The notes beneath the pieces are model-generated. The model was not told the DNA's origin. It saw only the letters and a program-made list of their open reading frames with translations, and did not search any database. The translations under genes were made by a program, and so were the position numbers. A stretch of 64,000 bases of DNA. It comes from an uncultured Prochlorococcus sp. GTDB lineage: Bacteria > Cyanobacteriota > Cyanobacteriia > PCC-6307 > Cyanobiaceae. Position 1 is the stretch's first letter; each line of letters opens with the position of its first letter. Positions 55,698-64,000 of this stretch are shown one piece after another. The stretch covers positions 1 to 64,000 of the forward strand of contig NZ_CACOFR010000010.1 in assembly GCF_902626525.1 (NCBI RefSeq), in the 5' to 3' direction.

Positions 55698-55874
55698 CTA
55701 CTCAATTAGATTTTCATCCCTACAATCAATTAGAGTGTTTTGCAAAGTTGGATATAAATTAATCATTTTTATATATTGTTGTGATTTTCTATATGATTTT
55801 GCCGCATTTTTGTAATGAACTTCAGATTTCATTTCTAGCGAAATTTTTCTCGAAGATTCTTGAGAAGTTGTCAT
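55698..55874 (-). CDS. Candidate small ORF (58 aa), below the length cutoff of the supplied track
   Basis: My reverse-strand reading: ATG (55872-55874) to TAG (55698-55700): MTTSQESSRKISLEMKSEVHYKNAAKSYRKSQQYIKMINLYPTLQNTLIDCRDENLIE. No clear SD. Confidence 0.5.
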   Translation of the reverse strand: MTTSQESSRKISLEMKSEVHYKNAAKSYRKSQQYIKMINLYPTLQNTLIDCRDENLIE

Positions 55875-56040
55875 GATATTTGATGTCTTACCCCTTTTTA
55901 ATAATTGTTTGTGTATGAGGCAATAATTAGTATGGTTTTATGAAACAAAACAATATTTAATGTCAGCAAAAAGAAATTTATTAAAAATATTTATAGCGAA
56001 AAATACTGATTTCTTTAATTAAACTTTAATCTCAGAGAAT

Positions 56041-56094
56041 AACTTTTCTTCTTAAATCTACATTCTTTGCTGTTCGGTCGCCTTAAGAAAAGTT
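56041..56094 (+). promoter_or_regulatory. Inverted repeat / long-loop hairpin in the pcb upstream region
   Basis: AACTTTTCTT(c)TTAA at 56041-56055 pairs with TTAAGAAAAGTT at 56083-56094 (12 bp with one bulge, 27-nt loop). Confidence 0.45.
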
Positions 56095-56203
56095 TTATGT
56101 TTAGTTATGGCTAGGATTAATAACCTTTACAATTTTGTTATGAATGCAACTGATTGATGAAATATAAAGTATTCTCAAAACGTTTAAGCTAATCAATTCC
56201 TAA

Positions 56204-57262
56204 ATGCAAACCTATGGAAACCCAGATACTACCTATGGATGGTGGGCTGGTAATTCGGGTGTAGCAAATCGCTCAGGAAAATTCATTGCTGCTCATGTAG
56301 CTCATGCAGGATTAATTGTTTTCTGGGCGGGTGCCTTCACCCTTTTTGAACTTTCACGATTTGACCCTAGTGTCCCAATGGGTCATCAACCTTTAATCGT
56401 TCTTCCTCATTTAGCAACTCTTGGAATAGGGTTCGATGCTAATGGCGTTGCGATGGGAGATACTAAACCTGTTCTAGCTATAGCAATAGTTCACTTAGTT
56501 TCTTCTATGGTTTTAGCAGCTGGAGGACTTTTACATTCTTTACTTCTTCCTGGAAATTTAGAAGATTCTGATGTCGCAAAAGCTAGAAAATTCAATATTG
56601 AATGGGATAATCCAGACAAATTGACATTTATTCTTGGCCACCATCTAATTATTCTTGGTTTCGCAGTTATTGCTTTTGTTGAATGGGCAAGAGTTCATGG
56701 AATTTATGATCCAGCTATTGGTTCTGTAAGACAGGTTGAGTACGAATTAAATTTGGCCAAAATTTGGAATCACCAAACTGACTTTTTGACTATCGATAGT
56801 TTAGAAGAAGTAATGGGCGGTCATGCTTTTCTTGCTTTCGTTGAGATAACAGGTGGTGCTTGGCATATTGCTACTAAGCAAGTTGGTGAATATACCAAAT
56901 TTAAAGGTAAAGGTCTTCTCTCAGCTGAAGCAGTTTTATCTTGGTCTCTAGCTGGAATAGGCTGGATGGCTATTATTGCAGCCTTCTGGAGCGCAGCTAA
57001 CACAACAGTTTATCCGACTGAATTCTTTGGGGAACCACTTGAGTTGAAATTCAGTATTTCTCCATATTGGGTTGATACTGTTGATCTTCCTGATGGTGAG
57101 TATACATCAAGGGCGTGGTTAGCTAATGTTCATTATTATTTTGGCTTCTTCTTTATTCAAGGTCATTTATGGCATGCATTAAGAGCATTAGGCTTTGATT
57201 TCAAGAGAGTTACAAACGCTATCAGTAATATTGATAGCGCAACAGTTACTCTTAAAGATTAA
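56204..57262 (+). CDS. pcb: Chlorophyll a/b-binding light-harvesting protein Pcb (CP43/IsiA family)
   Basis: '[76 protein letters not shown]' is the Pcb N-terminus; six-TM antenna; '[21 protein letters not shown]'. Confidence 0.97.
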   Translation: MQTYGNPDTTYGWWAGNSGVANRSGKFIAAHVAHAGLIVFWAGAFTLFELSRFDPSVPMGHQPLIVLPHLATLGIGFDANGVAMGDTKPVLAIAIVHLVSSMVLAAGGLLHSLLLPGNLEDSDVAKARKFNIEWDNPDKLTFILGHHLIILGFAVIAFVEWARVHGIYDPAIGSVRQVEYELNLAKIWNHQTDFLTIDSLEEVMGGHAFLAFVEITGGAWHIATKQVGEYTKFKGKGLLSAEAVLSWSLAGIGWMAIIAAFWSAANTTVYPTEFFGEPLELKFSISPYWVDTVDLPDGEYTSRAWLANVHYYFGFFFIQGHLWHALRALGFDFKRVTNAISNIDSATVTLKD

Positions 57263-57284
57263 GTCTAAATTACATCACAATTTT

Positions 57285-57312
57285 AAAAAGGCTCCTCTTT
57301 GGAGCCTTTTTT
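57285..57312 (+). terminator. Rho-independent terminator of pcb
   Basis: AAAAAGGCTCC-TCTTT-GGAGCCTTTTTT: GC-rich stem followed by a T run, just after the pcb stop. Confidence 0.92.
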
Positions 57313-57352
57313 ATTTGAAAAATTTTGTTTATTAATTTAGATTTATATTTAT

Positions 57353-58741
57353 ATGTTTTTGAAGTCATTGAATATTTTTTCTCTACAGAATAAAGATTTT
57401 TTTTCAAATTCTCTATTAATTAGTTGTTCTGGATTTTTAATTATATTTTTTTTATTGATTTTTGGTAGGAGATTTAAGTTGGCCGTTCAATTGGAAAGGT
57501 TTGGATTGCCAATAGCAGTCATATCAGGTGTTTTAGGAATATCTATTGGTCCATATGGAGCAATACACTTTTTGCCAAAAGAAACAATCAATGTTTGGAG
57601 TAATTTTCCTACACCTCTTTTATCATTGGTCTTCGCAACCTTAATGATGGGGAGACCCATTCCAAACATAAATGGTTTAGTTAAACCAATCTTTAATCAG
57701 TTTTTGCTTGCTCTTTCTCTAGGTTTTGGACAATTTTTTGTTGGAGGTCTTGTTGTTAAATACTTTTTGTCTCCCTCAATGGATACTAATCCTCTAATGG
57801 GTTGTTTAATAGAGATTGGTTTTGAGGGGGGGCATGGAGCCGCCTCTATCATCGGTGAGAGTTTTAATAGACTAGGTTTCCAAAATGGTTTAGATCTTGC
57901 CCTAGCTATGGCAACAATGGGTCTTTTATCATCTTCAATCTTGGGTAGCATATTCATTTTTCTTGGGAGAACTTTAGGTCTCTCAGATACTGATCAAATT
58001 CTTGAAAAAAAGGATAACCTAAAGGCTAATAATAAGACGGGGATTATTTTCGATTTAAAAATTTTGATAATAAATCTTGGTTTCACTGGTTTGGCTATTT
58101 CTTTTGGTGTTTTGTTACTTAAATTTCTAAGATATATTTCAAGTTCTTTTGGTGATTTCCCCAAAGAAATTATTTTTTCACTCCCCGTATTTCCTTTTAT
58201 CCTTATAGGTTCATTACTTATACGATATATTTTAGAAAAAACTAAAAATACAGAATTCATCTCAAATATTTTGCAAAGGGAGATTGGTATTTTATCTACT
58301 GACTTATTGATTTTTACAGCTATGGCGAGCCTTGATATTGCAGTTGTTTTTGAAAATTGGATAATAATTCTTGTTTTCACCATTTTCGGTTTATTTTGGA
58401 ATTTAATCTGTATTGCTTATTTTGCATACTTTATATTTGATGATTACTGGTTTGAAAAAAGTTTGATAGAGTTTGGCAACTCTACAGGAGTAGTAGCTTC
58501 TGGATTACTTCTACTGAGGCTTGCAGATCCTAAAAACATTTCTAAGACTTTACCAATCTTTACATCTAAACAACTTTTCGCTCAGTTAATTCTATCAGGA
58601 GGATTATTTACAGTTTTAGCACCATTAATGATTTCTAAAATTGGACTAGATTATTGGACAGAAATTTGTGCCCTAATTACAATTGTAATTCTCTTTATTG
58701 CATTGATTTTTAATAAAGTAGAGATGAAAAAAATTCAATAA
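57353..58741 (+). CDS. GltS-family sodium/glutamate symporter
   Basis: Multi-TM protein with 'EIGFEGGHGAASIIGESFNRLGF' (GltS GGHG motif) and repeated inverted topology. Confidence 0.82.
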   Translation: MFLKSLNIFSLQNKDFFSNSLLISCSGFLIIFFLLIFGRRFKLAVQLERFGLPIAVISGVLGISIGPYGAIHFLPKETINVWSNFPTPLLSLVFATLMMGRPIPNINGLVKPIFNQFLLALSLGFGQFFVGGLVVKYFLSPSMDTNPLMGCLIEIGFEGGHGAASIIGESFNRLGFQNGLDLALAMATMGLLSSSILGSIFIFLGRTLGLSDTDQILEKKDNLKANNKTGIIFDLKILIINLGFTGLAISFGVLLLKFLRYISSSFGDFPKEIIFSLPVFPFILIGSLLIRYILEKTKNTEFISNILQREIGILSTDLLIFTAMASLDIAVVFENWIIILVFTIFGLFWNLICIAYFAYFIFDDYWFEKSLIEFGNSTGVVASGLLLLRLADPKNISKTLPIFTSKQLFAQLILSGGLFTVLAPLMISKIGLDYWTEICALITIVILFIALIFNKVEMKKIQ

Positions 58742-58777
58742 TAACTATAGAATAATTTTAAGTTTAATTTTATTTTA

Positions 58778-59035
58778 ATGTCATCTACACCCTACGATAT
58801 TCCACCTCAAGAAAATAAAGGAAAGTGGTTTAGGAGTCATTTACTTGGCAGGGAAATCGAACTTGGTGAATTGTATAGCCTTGGATCAAATGATTTAGAT
58901 TTGCTTATGGCAGAGACAGCAGAAATCAGAAGCGACCTTGATTTTAAGGAAAAAAATATTGGGAAATTTAGAACTGCGGGATATTTTTTGGAATTAGCAA
59001 AAATAATTGAAAAAAGGAAACTACTAGAAAATTAA
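58778..59035 (+). CDS. Conserved cyanobacterial hypothetical protein
   Basis: 85 aa ORF, non-overlapping except a 4-bp stop overlap with the convergent gene. Confidence 0.65.
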   Translation: MSSTPYDIPPQENKGKWFRSHLLGREIELGELYSLGSNDLDLLMAETAEIRSDLDFKEKNIGKFRTAGYFLELAKIIEKRKLLEN

Positions 59036-59682
59036 CATAAAGGAAAATAATTTTTTTTAGAATTTGGCTCCCATAAGTTGTACTTATACATTAAGGATTT
59101 AAATTTTTTATTATTTTCAAAATAATCTAACCAGTCTTTTATTGGATCTTCAAAATAATTTGTTCTTTTTTGACTTTCGCAAGCTATTTTAAATTGTCTT
59201 ATAAAAGGCCAAATAGACCAGTCAGCAATTGTGGGGTTATCTCCAAAAAAATATTTTTTTTCTACAAGGAGTTCATTCAATATATTAATAAATTTTGTTG
59301 CTTTCTTGAAATGAAATTCTTCATTATTATTTTCATATCTTGTGGAATACTTAAATCGATCCAAATGATATTTGAATTCGTTGTCATTTTTATCAATTAT
59401 TTCAAAAATTTCTTCTTTCTTATTCTTAGGTAAATATAGATGTTCCTTTTTTGTCTCGGAGAGTGCCCATAGAATGATTTCTAGACTTTCTTCAATAACT
59501 TCATTATTTTTTTTTATTAATATTGGAACAGTTTTTGTTATGGATCTATTCATAAAATCAAGTGGTTTATTTTTTAAATCAATTTCTCTTATCTCTACTT
59601 TGATTTCACAAATTAATAGTGCCCATCTAACACGTATTGCGTATGGACATCTTCGAAATGAATATAAAATATCGTTTGTCAT
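59032..59682 (-). CDS. Glutathione S-transferase-like protein
   Basis: Thioredoxin-like N-terminus 'LYSFRRCPYAIRVRWALLICEIKVEIREIDLKNKP...VPILI' and C-terminal 'FFGDNPTIADWSIWPFIRQF'. Confidence 0.88.
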   Translation of the reverse strand: MTNDILYSFRRCPYAIRVRWALLICEIKVEIREIDLKNKPLDFMNRSITKTVPILIKKNNEVIEESLEIILWALSETKKEHLYLPKNKKEEIFEIIDKNDNEFKYHLDRFKYSTRYENNNEEFHFKKATKFINILNELLVEKKYFFGDNPTIADWSIWPFIRQFKIACESQKRTNYFEDPIKDWLDYFENNKKFKSLMYKYNLWEPNSKKNYFPLC

Positions 59683-59756
59683 TTTGTAAAAACTTTTAAT
59701 TTATTTGATTCTTTTAGTATTATTTAAGTAGGAATAGAATTAATTTTACAACTCAA

Positions 59757-60299
59757 ATGTCGGGATATGTTTACCTAATTAGAGTAGGAGATCTTTATAG
59801 AATTGGGAAAACGGATAATCTAGAAAAGAAAATTAAGAAATTAAAACCAGATGAATTGTTAACATCAATTATGACAAAGGAGCCAGCAACTCTTGAAGCA
59901 AGGTTACTAAGAAAATATAAGTCGCAAAGAATTCCTGAAACTGGTTATTTAAATCTTTCTAAAAGACAAATTAAAGAATGCAAAAAGCAATTTGAATTAA
60001 AGGGAAGCTTACCTCACACTCTAGATGCAGAAGTTTCTATTACACTTTTCGCCTCTTTTCTATTATTTACATCAAGCTTCTTGATTTTAAATTATCTAAA
60101 TTTTGGATTTTTAAAAACAATATCATATTCTTTTGGATTAGCATCTCTCCCAATGGTTATTTTATTTATAACAGGAAGTTTTGGGGGATATTTTTCTGAA
60201 GATTTATCTCTATTCTCATTATTAACTAATCGTATAAAAGGGCTATTCATAGCAATTGCAATGCTCTCAATGGCTTACTTAATTTTTAATTTAGGTTAA
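59757..60299 (+). CDS. GIY-YIG-like (T5orf172/MUG113-type) domain protein with C-terminal membrane helices
   Basis: 'GYVYLIRVGDLYRIGKTDNLEKKIKKLKP...EARLLRKYKSQRIPETGYLNLSKRQI' followed by hydrophobic segments 'LFASFLLFTSSFLILNYL', 'LASLPMVILFITGSFGGYF', 'LFIAIAMLSMAYLIF'. Confidence 0.72.
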   Translation: MSGYVYLIRVGDLYRIGKTDNLEKKIKKLKPDELLTSIMTKEPATLEARLLRKYKSQRIPETGYLNLSKRQIKECKKQFELKGSLPHTLDAEVSITLFASFLLFTSSFLILNYLNFGFLKTISYSFGLASLPMVILFITGSFGGYFSEDLSLFSLLTNRIKGLFIAIAMLSMAYLIFNLG

Positions 60300-61003
60300 A
60301 TTTCATAATTACAATTTAAGGAGATTTCAAATGGAACTGATTGCATCGGTAGCTTTAAAATAGTCGAGCATATCTCAGCAATATCCTCTGGTTGCGTCAT
60401 TTTTGATTTGTCTAAGGAGGAGATGTTTTTGGACATTTCTGTATTAACCCAACTTGGACAAATTGCAGAAATCCTTATGTTTTTTCCCCAACCTTTATTT
60501 CTCATTGTTTGGCATAATCCCATCAAAGCAAATTTTGAAGAAGAATAAGCTGCTAAATCCCCTTTAGATCTTTTCCCACTCATTGAAACCAAAACAATTA
60601 TTCTTCCTCTGCCTGAAGCACATAAATGCTCCCAAGAAAGTCTACATAAATTCCAAATTGCTAAAAAATTTATATTAAGTGTATTCAAAATTTCTTCTTC
60701 ATCACCATCTTTGTATAAGAAAGGTACTTTCGATAACACTCCAGAACAATTAATTATTGAATCAAATCCACCAAATTCATTTACGGTATTTTTTATCCAA
60801 TTGTCGGCTGATTTTTTTTTTAATGCATCATATTTGTTAATTAAAATCCTCCTTTCTGGCCATTTATCTGGATCAATAATGCTTCCTTTTAAAGATTCTA
60901 AATCTCTTATCCCAACACTAATTCTGTTACCTTCTTTTAATTCTTTATATGCAATATTTAGTCCAATGCCTCTATTTGCGCCACTTATTAGTATGGTTCT
61001 CAT
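60296..61003 (-). CDS. Short-chain dehydrogenase/reductase
   Basis: 'ILISGANRGIGLNIA' (TGxxxGxG-type), 'NCSGVL', 'YSSSKFAL' (YxxxK). Confidence 0.93.
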   Translation of the reverse strand: MRTILISGANRGIGLNIAYKELKEGNRISVGIRDLESLKGSIIDPDKWPERRILINKYDALKKKSADNWIKNTVNEFGGFDSIINCSGVLSKVPFLYKDGDEEEILNTLNINFLAIWNLCRLSWEHLCASGRGRIIVLVSMSGKRSKGDLAAYSSSKFALMGLCQTMRNKGWGKNIRISAICPSWVNTEMSKNISSLDKSKMTQPEDIAEICSTILKLPMQSVPFEISLNCNYEI

Positions 61004-61010
61004 TCTGAAA

Positions 61011-62294
61011 CTATATATTTGGAAATATTATCCTAAGTAACATTTTAAATTCTCTACCATGCATGAGCATTAAACCTTTCTTTACGCTCCATGGAGCTTT
61101 TATAAACATTATGCACATTGCATATACAATTTCTCTTAAGGATAAAGTATCAGTAAGAAAACCATACCATTGATTTTTGGGTAGTTGGAAAAAACTACCA
61201 AAAAATTCTCTCAATAGTTTTTCATCAAACCTCATCAGTTTCTCCAATCCAAATTGGTAAAGTGATTTCTTTCTGATTAATTCTTTTGACCATAAAGTTT
61301 CCCATCCTCTCCTCGCAATATGATAGGTACTAAGATTTTTGTTTCTAATTGCTTCTGATACTGCTTTTGCGACAAGTGGTGCTCTTCTTAAGACATTACC
61401 AATTAGGTAGCCAGATGCAGGATGCACCATTGAAGCAGCTCCTCCATAACCAAGTATTTGTTGTTTGAAATCTGGTATTGGCATATTCATTGGAAGAAAC
61501 AAACCAAGTTCTTCATGTTGCATACTAGTGATAGATATATTTCGATAAGTTAGCCTTTTCTCAAGTCTCTCTTTCAAATTTTCCATTGTTAAGGGATTTA
61601 CCAAACCAAGTGATGTTTCTTCAAGAAAATATTTGCCATTTCCCATATCCATTGCATATAGAAAAGTGGGAGGTTCTTTTTTTTGTTCTTCATTAAGATG
61701 GTCATTTCTATAGTCCATTAATACAAACTGCCCTTTTTTTAGAGGAGGTTTACTAAAATTCCCCACAATCCCATAACAAGTTTGCACTGCCAGAGGACCA
61801 CATGACTTTAATTTAAGAAAAACAGGATCATACCCTGTTGCATCTACTACTAATCTTGCAGAGTAAGATTTGCCATTATTAGTTGTTACTGTACTTTTAT
61901 ATTTTTCAAAATGTATTTTATCTGCATAGCCTTGATGCCATTTAATAAAAGACTTATTACATTCATTAAGCCAAAAATTATGAAGTTTCTTCTTATCAAA
62001 TAGTCCGTAATCTAATGAATGCTCTGTAGCTTTATTCTCATCATGCTGTTCCTCTAAGGCGCCATGCCCAAAAAAACTCACAGTATTCTTCCATCTATAT
62101 TCCAGTAAATCTTGAAGACCTAGTTCATCAACTTCTTCTCCCCAAATACCATAAGTGTTTGGCCAAGGTTCATCTGGACCATTTGGAGACAGGACTTCAA
62201 CATCTAATTTTTCCTTGCCTAAAGCAGACGCAATTGCCATGCCTGCAGGTCCTGCACCCAAAACAAGAACATCTGGCAGGCATTCTTTTGTCAT
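61011..62294 (-). CDS. crtL: Lycopene cyclase (CrtL type, probably the epsilon/CrtL-e paralogue)
   Basis: 'DVLVLGAGPAGMAIASAL' FAD motif, 'PNTYGIWGEEVDELGL', 'FLEETSL', 'GYGGAASMVHPASGYLIG'. Placement a few genes downstream of pcb suggests CrtL-e (inference). Confidence 0.93.
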   Translation of the reverse strand: MTKECLPDVLVLGAGPAGMAIASALGKEKLDVEVLSPNGPDEPWPNTYGIWGEEVDELGLQDLLEYRWKNTVSFFGHGALEEQHDENKATEHSLDYGLFDKKKLHNFWLNECNKSFIKWHQGYADKIHFEKYKSTVTTNNGKSYSARLVVDATGYDPVFLKLKSCGPLAVQTCYGIVGNFSKPPLKKGQFVLMDYRNDHLNEEQKKEPPTFLYAMDMGNGKYFLEETSLGLVNPLTMENLKERLEKRLTYRNISITSMQHEELGLFLPMNMPIPDFKQQILGYGGAASMVHPASGYLIGNVLRRAPLVAKAVSEAIRNKNLSTYHIARRGWETLWSKELIRKKSLYQFGLEKLMRFDEKLLREFFGSFFQLPKNQWYGFLTDTLSLREIVYAMCIMFIKAPWSVKKGLMLMHGREFKMLLRIIFPNI

Positions 62295-62519
62295 TAAATA
62301 TAAATCTTACTATTACAGGAATTTTTAGAATAAAGTATGATGTTAGCTACTAGATTTTTATTTTTCATCCAATATTTATTATGAAAGTAGGTTAATAATA
62401 ATCAAAATACTCAAATACTAGTGACCAAGTTTTCAGTGTTTTAACAATAATTTATAAGATTACAAAATAAAAAAAAATGATTTTTCTTTTTTATCATGAA
62501 AAATATTAACCATATTTAA

Positions 62520-63521
62520 ATGATTGAGGACAAAAAAATTTTAATCACTGGGGGTAATTCAGGTATAGGATTTTTTGCCATTATTAATTTACTCAAGACC
62601 AAAAATAATTTATACATAGTAATAAAATCTGAACAAAGAAAGAATGAATTCTTAAGAAAAATTGAGAAACATTATGATAAAAATTATTTAAATAAATATA
62701 TCCATATTATTGATAATTGCGATCTTTCCGATTTAGAGAATATTAATAAAATTAAAGAATATATTTTAAAAAAAAAGATTTTTTTAGACGTAATTATTTT
62801 AAATGCAGGATTGCAATATACAGGTTCTTTTTATCCCAAAGTTTCAAAACAAGGAGTAGAACTAACATTTGCAGTTAATCATCTTGCCCATTTTTACTTG
62901 GTAAATATGTTGATAGATTTTGTTAGAGATAAAGAAGAATCTAGAATTATCATTACATCATCTGATGTTCACGACCCCAAAAGTCCAGGGGGAAATATAG
63001 GAAAGAAAGCAGGGCTTGATAATTTTTCTGATTTTAGAAAAAAGGTTACTGGACAATTCTTAAATTTTAATGCGGACGAATCTTATAAAAATAGTAAGTT
63101 ATGTAATATTTTGTTTGCTAAAGAACTTTCAAAAAAATTAAAAATATCTTCAAGTAAGATTACTGTAATTACTTGGGCACCTGGCCTTGTAATACCAGAT
63201 GATGATTTAGGTTTTTTTAGATATAGTAAAAGTTTTAATCTTTTTGGATATATGATTTTTTCTAATGTTGCAAAAAATATTTTAGGAATTTCTGAAAGTG
63301 TAGAAAATGCTGGCGAAATACTTTCTAAGATTGTATTTGATTCAACTTTTAATAATATTGATTACATACATTTAAGTAATAGACTTACATCTTTTAAAAA
63401 ACATAAATTATCTGAAAGTAAGGTTAGTGATGAAGCCAATAATTCTGAATTGGCCTCTAAACTTTGGATTTTAAGTGAAGATATTTGCAGATCATTTGGC
63501 TTTGTTTCTTTCAATATTTAA
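62520..63521 (+). CDS. SDR-family protein related to light-dependent protochlorophyllide reductase
   Basis: 'ILITGGNSGIGFFAI', 'LNAGLQYTG', 'TFAVNHLAHFYLVNML', 'ESYKNSKLCNILFAKEL' resembles POR 'AYKDSKxCN'. Confidence 0.8.
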   Translation: MIEDKKILITGGNSGIGFFAIINLLKTKNNLYIVIKSEQRKNEFLRKIEKHYDKNYLNKYIHIIDNCDLSDLENINKIKEYILKKKIFLDVIILNAGLQYTGSFYPKVSKQGVELTFAVNHLAHFYLVNMLIDFVRDKEESRIIITSSDVHDPKSPGGNIGKKAGLDNFSDFRKKVTGQFLNFNADESYKNSKLCNILFAKELSKKLKISSSKITVITWAPGLVIPDDDLGFFRYSKSFNLFGYMIFSNVAKNILGISESVENAGEILSKIVFDSTFNNIDYIHLSNRLTSFKKHKLSESKVSDEANNSELASKLWILSEDICRSFGFVSFNI

Positions 63522-64000
63522 GGTTTGTGTTGGGAATGCAAAATCTATATTATTAGCTTCGAATTCCTCCATGATTTTTAAATTTATAGATTGTTGAGCA
63601 TCCATTGCAGAGAGATAATTATTCGTAGGTATGTAATATACAAGTTCGAAATTAAGACTAAAGTCTCCAAAATCTGTGAAATGACACCTATCAAAAGATG
63701 CATCTTTTGTCTCTTCAACTATTTTTTCAATTATTTTTGGGATCAATTTCATAAGTTTTGGAGAAGTTTCATAAACAACTCCTAATTTATGTACTAACCT
63801 TCTTTTTTTCATTTGTGCGTAATTTGAAATGATTCCATTTGTTAATGCGCTGTTGCTCATAACTATTATTTCGCCATTGATACTTCTTATCCTCGAGGAT
63901 CTTACTCCTACTCTCTCAACCATTCCCAAGATCCCCTCGGATTTTATAAACTCACCTTTTTGAAAAGGCTTATCAAGTAGTATTGTTATGTATTCAAAAA
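63492..64000 (-). CDS. MscS-family mechanosensitive channel, partial (N-terminal part beyond right edge)
   Basis: The listed ORF starts at an internal ATG; reading upstream adds '...FEYITILLDKPFQKGEFIKSEGILG' in frame, continuous with 'MVERVGVRSSRIRSINGEIIVMSNSALTNGIISNY', the MscS core motif. Confidence 0.9.
   Translation of the reverse strand, partial: FEYITILLDKPFQKGEFIKSEGILGMVERVGVRSSRIRSINGEIIVMSNSALTNGIISNYAQMKKRRLVHKLGVVYETSPKLMKLIPKIIEKIVEETKDASFDRCHFTDFGDFSLNFELVYYIPTNNYLSAMDAQQSINLKIMEEFEANNIDFAFPTQTLNIERNKAK

Noticed and set aside
57994-58383. 129-aa minus-strand ORF
   Set aside because: Antisense to the GltS-like transporter; low-complexity shadow of hydrophobic codons.
1-64000. 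A defence island, prophage, transposon or integron in the window
   Set aside because: No integrase, transposase, restriction, toxin-antitoxin, Cas or phage structural genes recognised; gene content is mostly core metabolism.

Overview
The window is a dense, AT-rich stretch of cyanobacterial chromosome. Gene content (pcb antenna gene, crtL-type lycopene cyclase, petE, ndhD, hisIE, short intergenic gaps, very low GC) points to a high-light-adapted Prochlorococcus; that assignment is inference. I call about 60 protein-coding genes, nearly all core housekeeping or photosynthesis functions: a group-2 sigma factor, hisIE, a QueD/PTPS-like protein, clpB, petE, hemE, glgB, TamB, proA, folB, prlC, ndhD, thrB, glk, thrS, trpS, a Mn/Zn ABC transporter, lepB, menD, menB, glgA, murF, glmU, aroA, comB, murI, a prenyl diphosphate synthase, acs, hisS, pcb, a GltS-type transporter, a lycopene cyclase and a truncated MscS gene at the right edge. 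I found no CRISPR array, integrase, transposase, rRNA, convincing tRNA, or obvious defence or mobile island, so I cannot point to a clearly new multi-gene system. The best second-look items are: (i) a decapeptide/pentapeptide Gly-hydrophobic repeat protein with a Cys/His-rich DUF3721-like tail; (ii) an unlisted 58-aa small ORF and a long-stem inverted repeat in the unusually long gap upstream of pcb; (iii) a PTPS/QueD-like protein with an altered zinc-ligand motif; (iv) a GIY-YIG-like domain joined to a two-helix membrane segment; (v) a 30-bp in-frame tandem repeat encoding an acidic tail; (vi) four convergent gene pairs that overlap by exactly 4 bp through their stop codons; (vii) 8-nt G/C homopolymers inside essential or conserved genes of an AT-rich genome.
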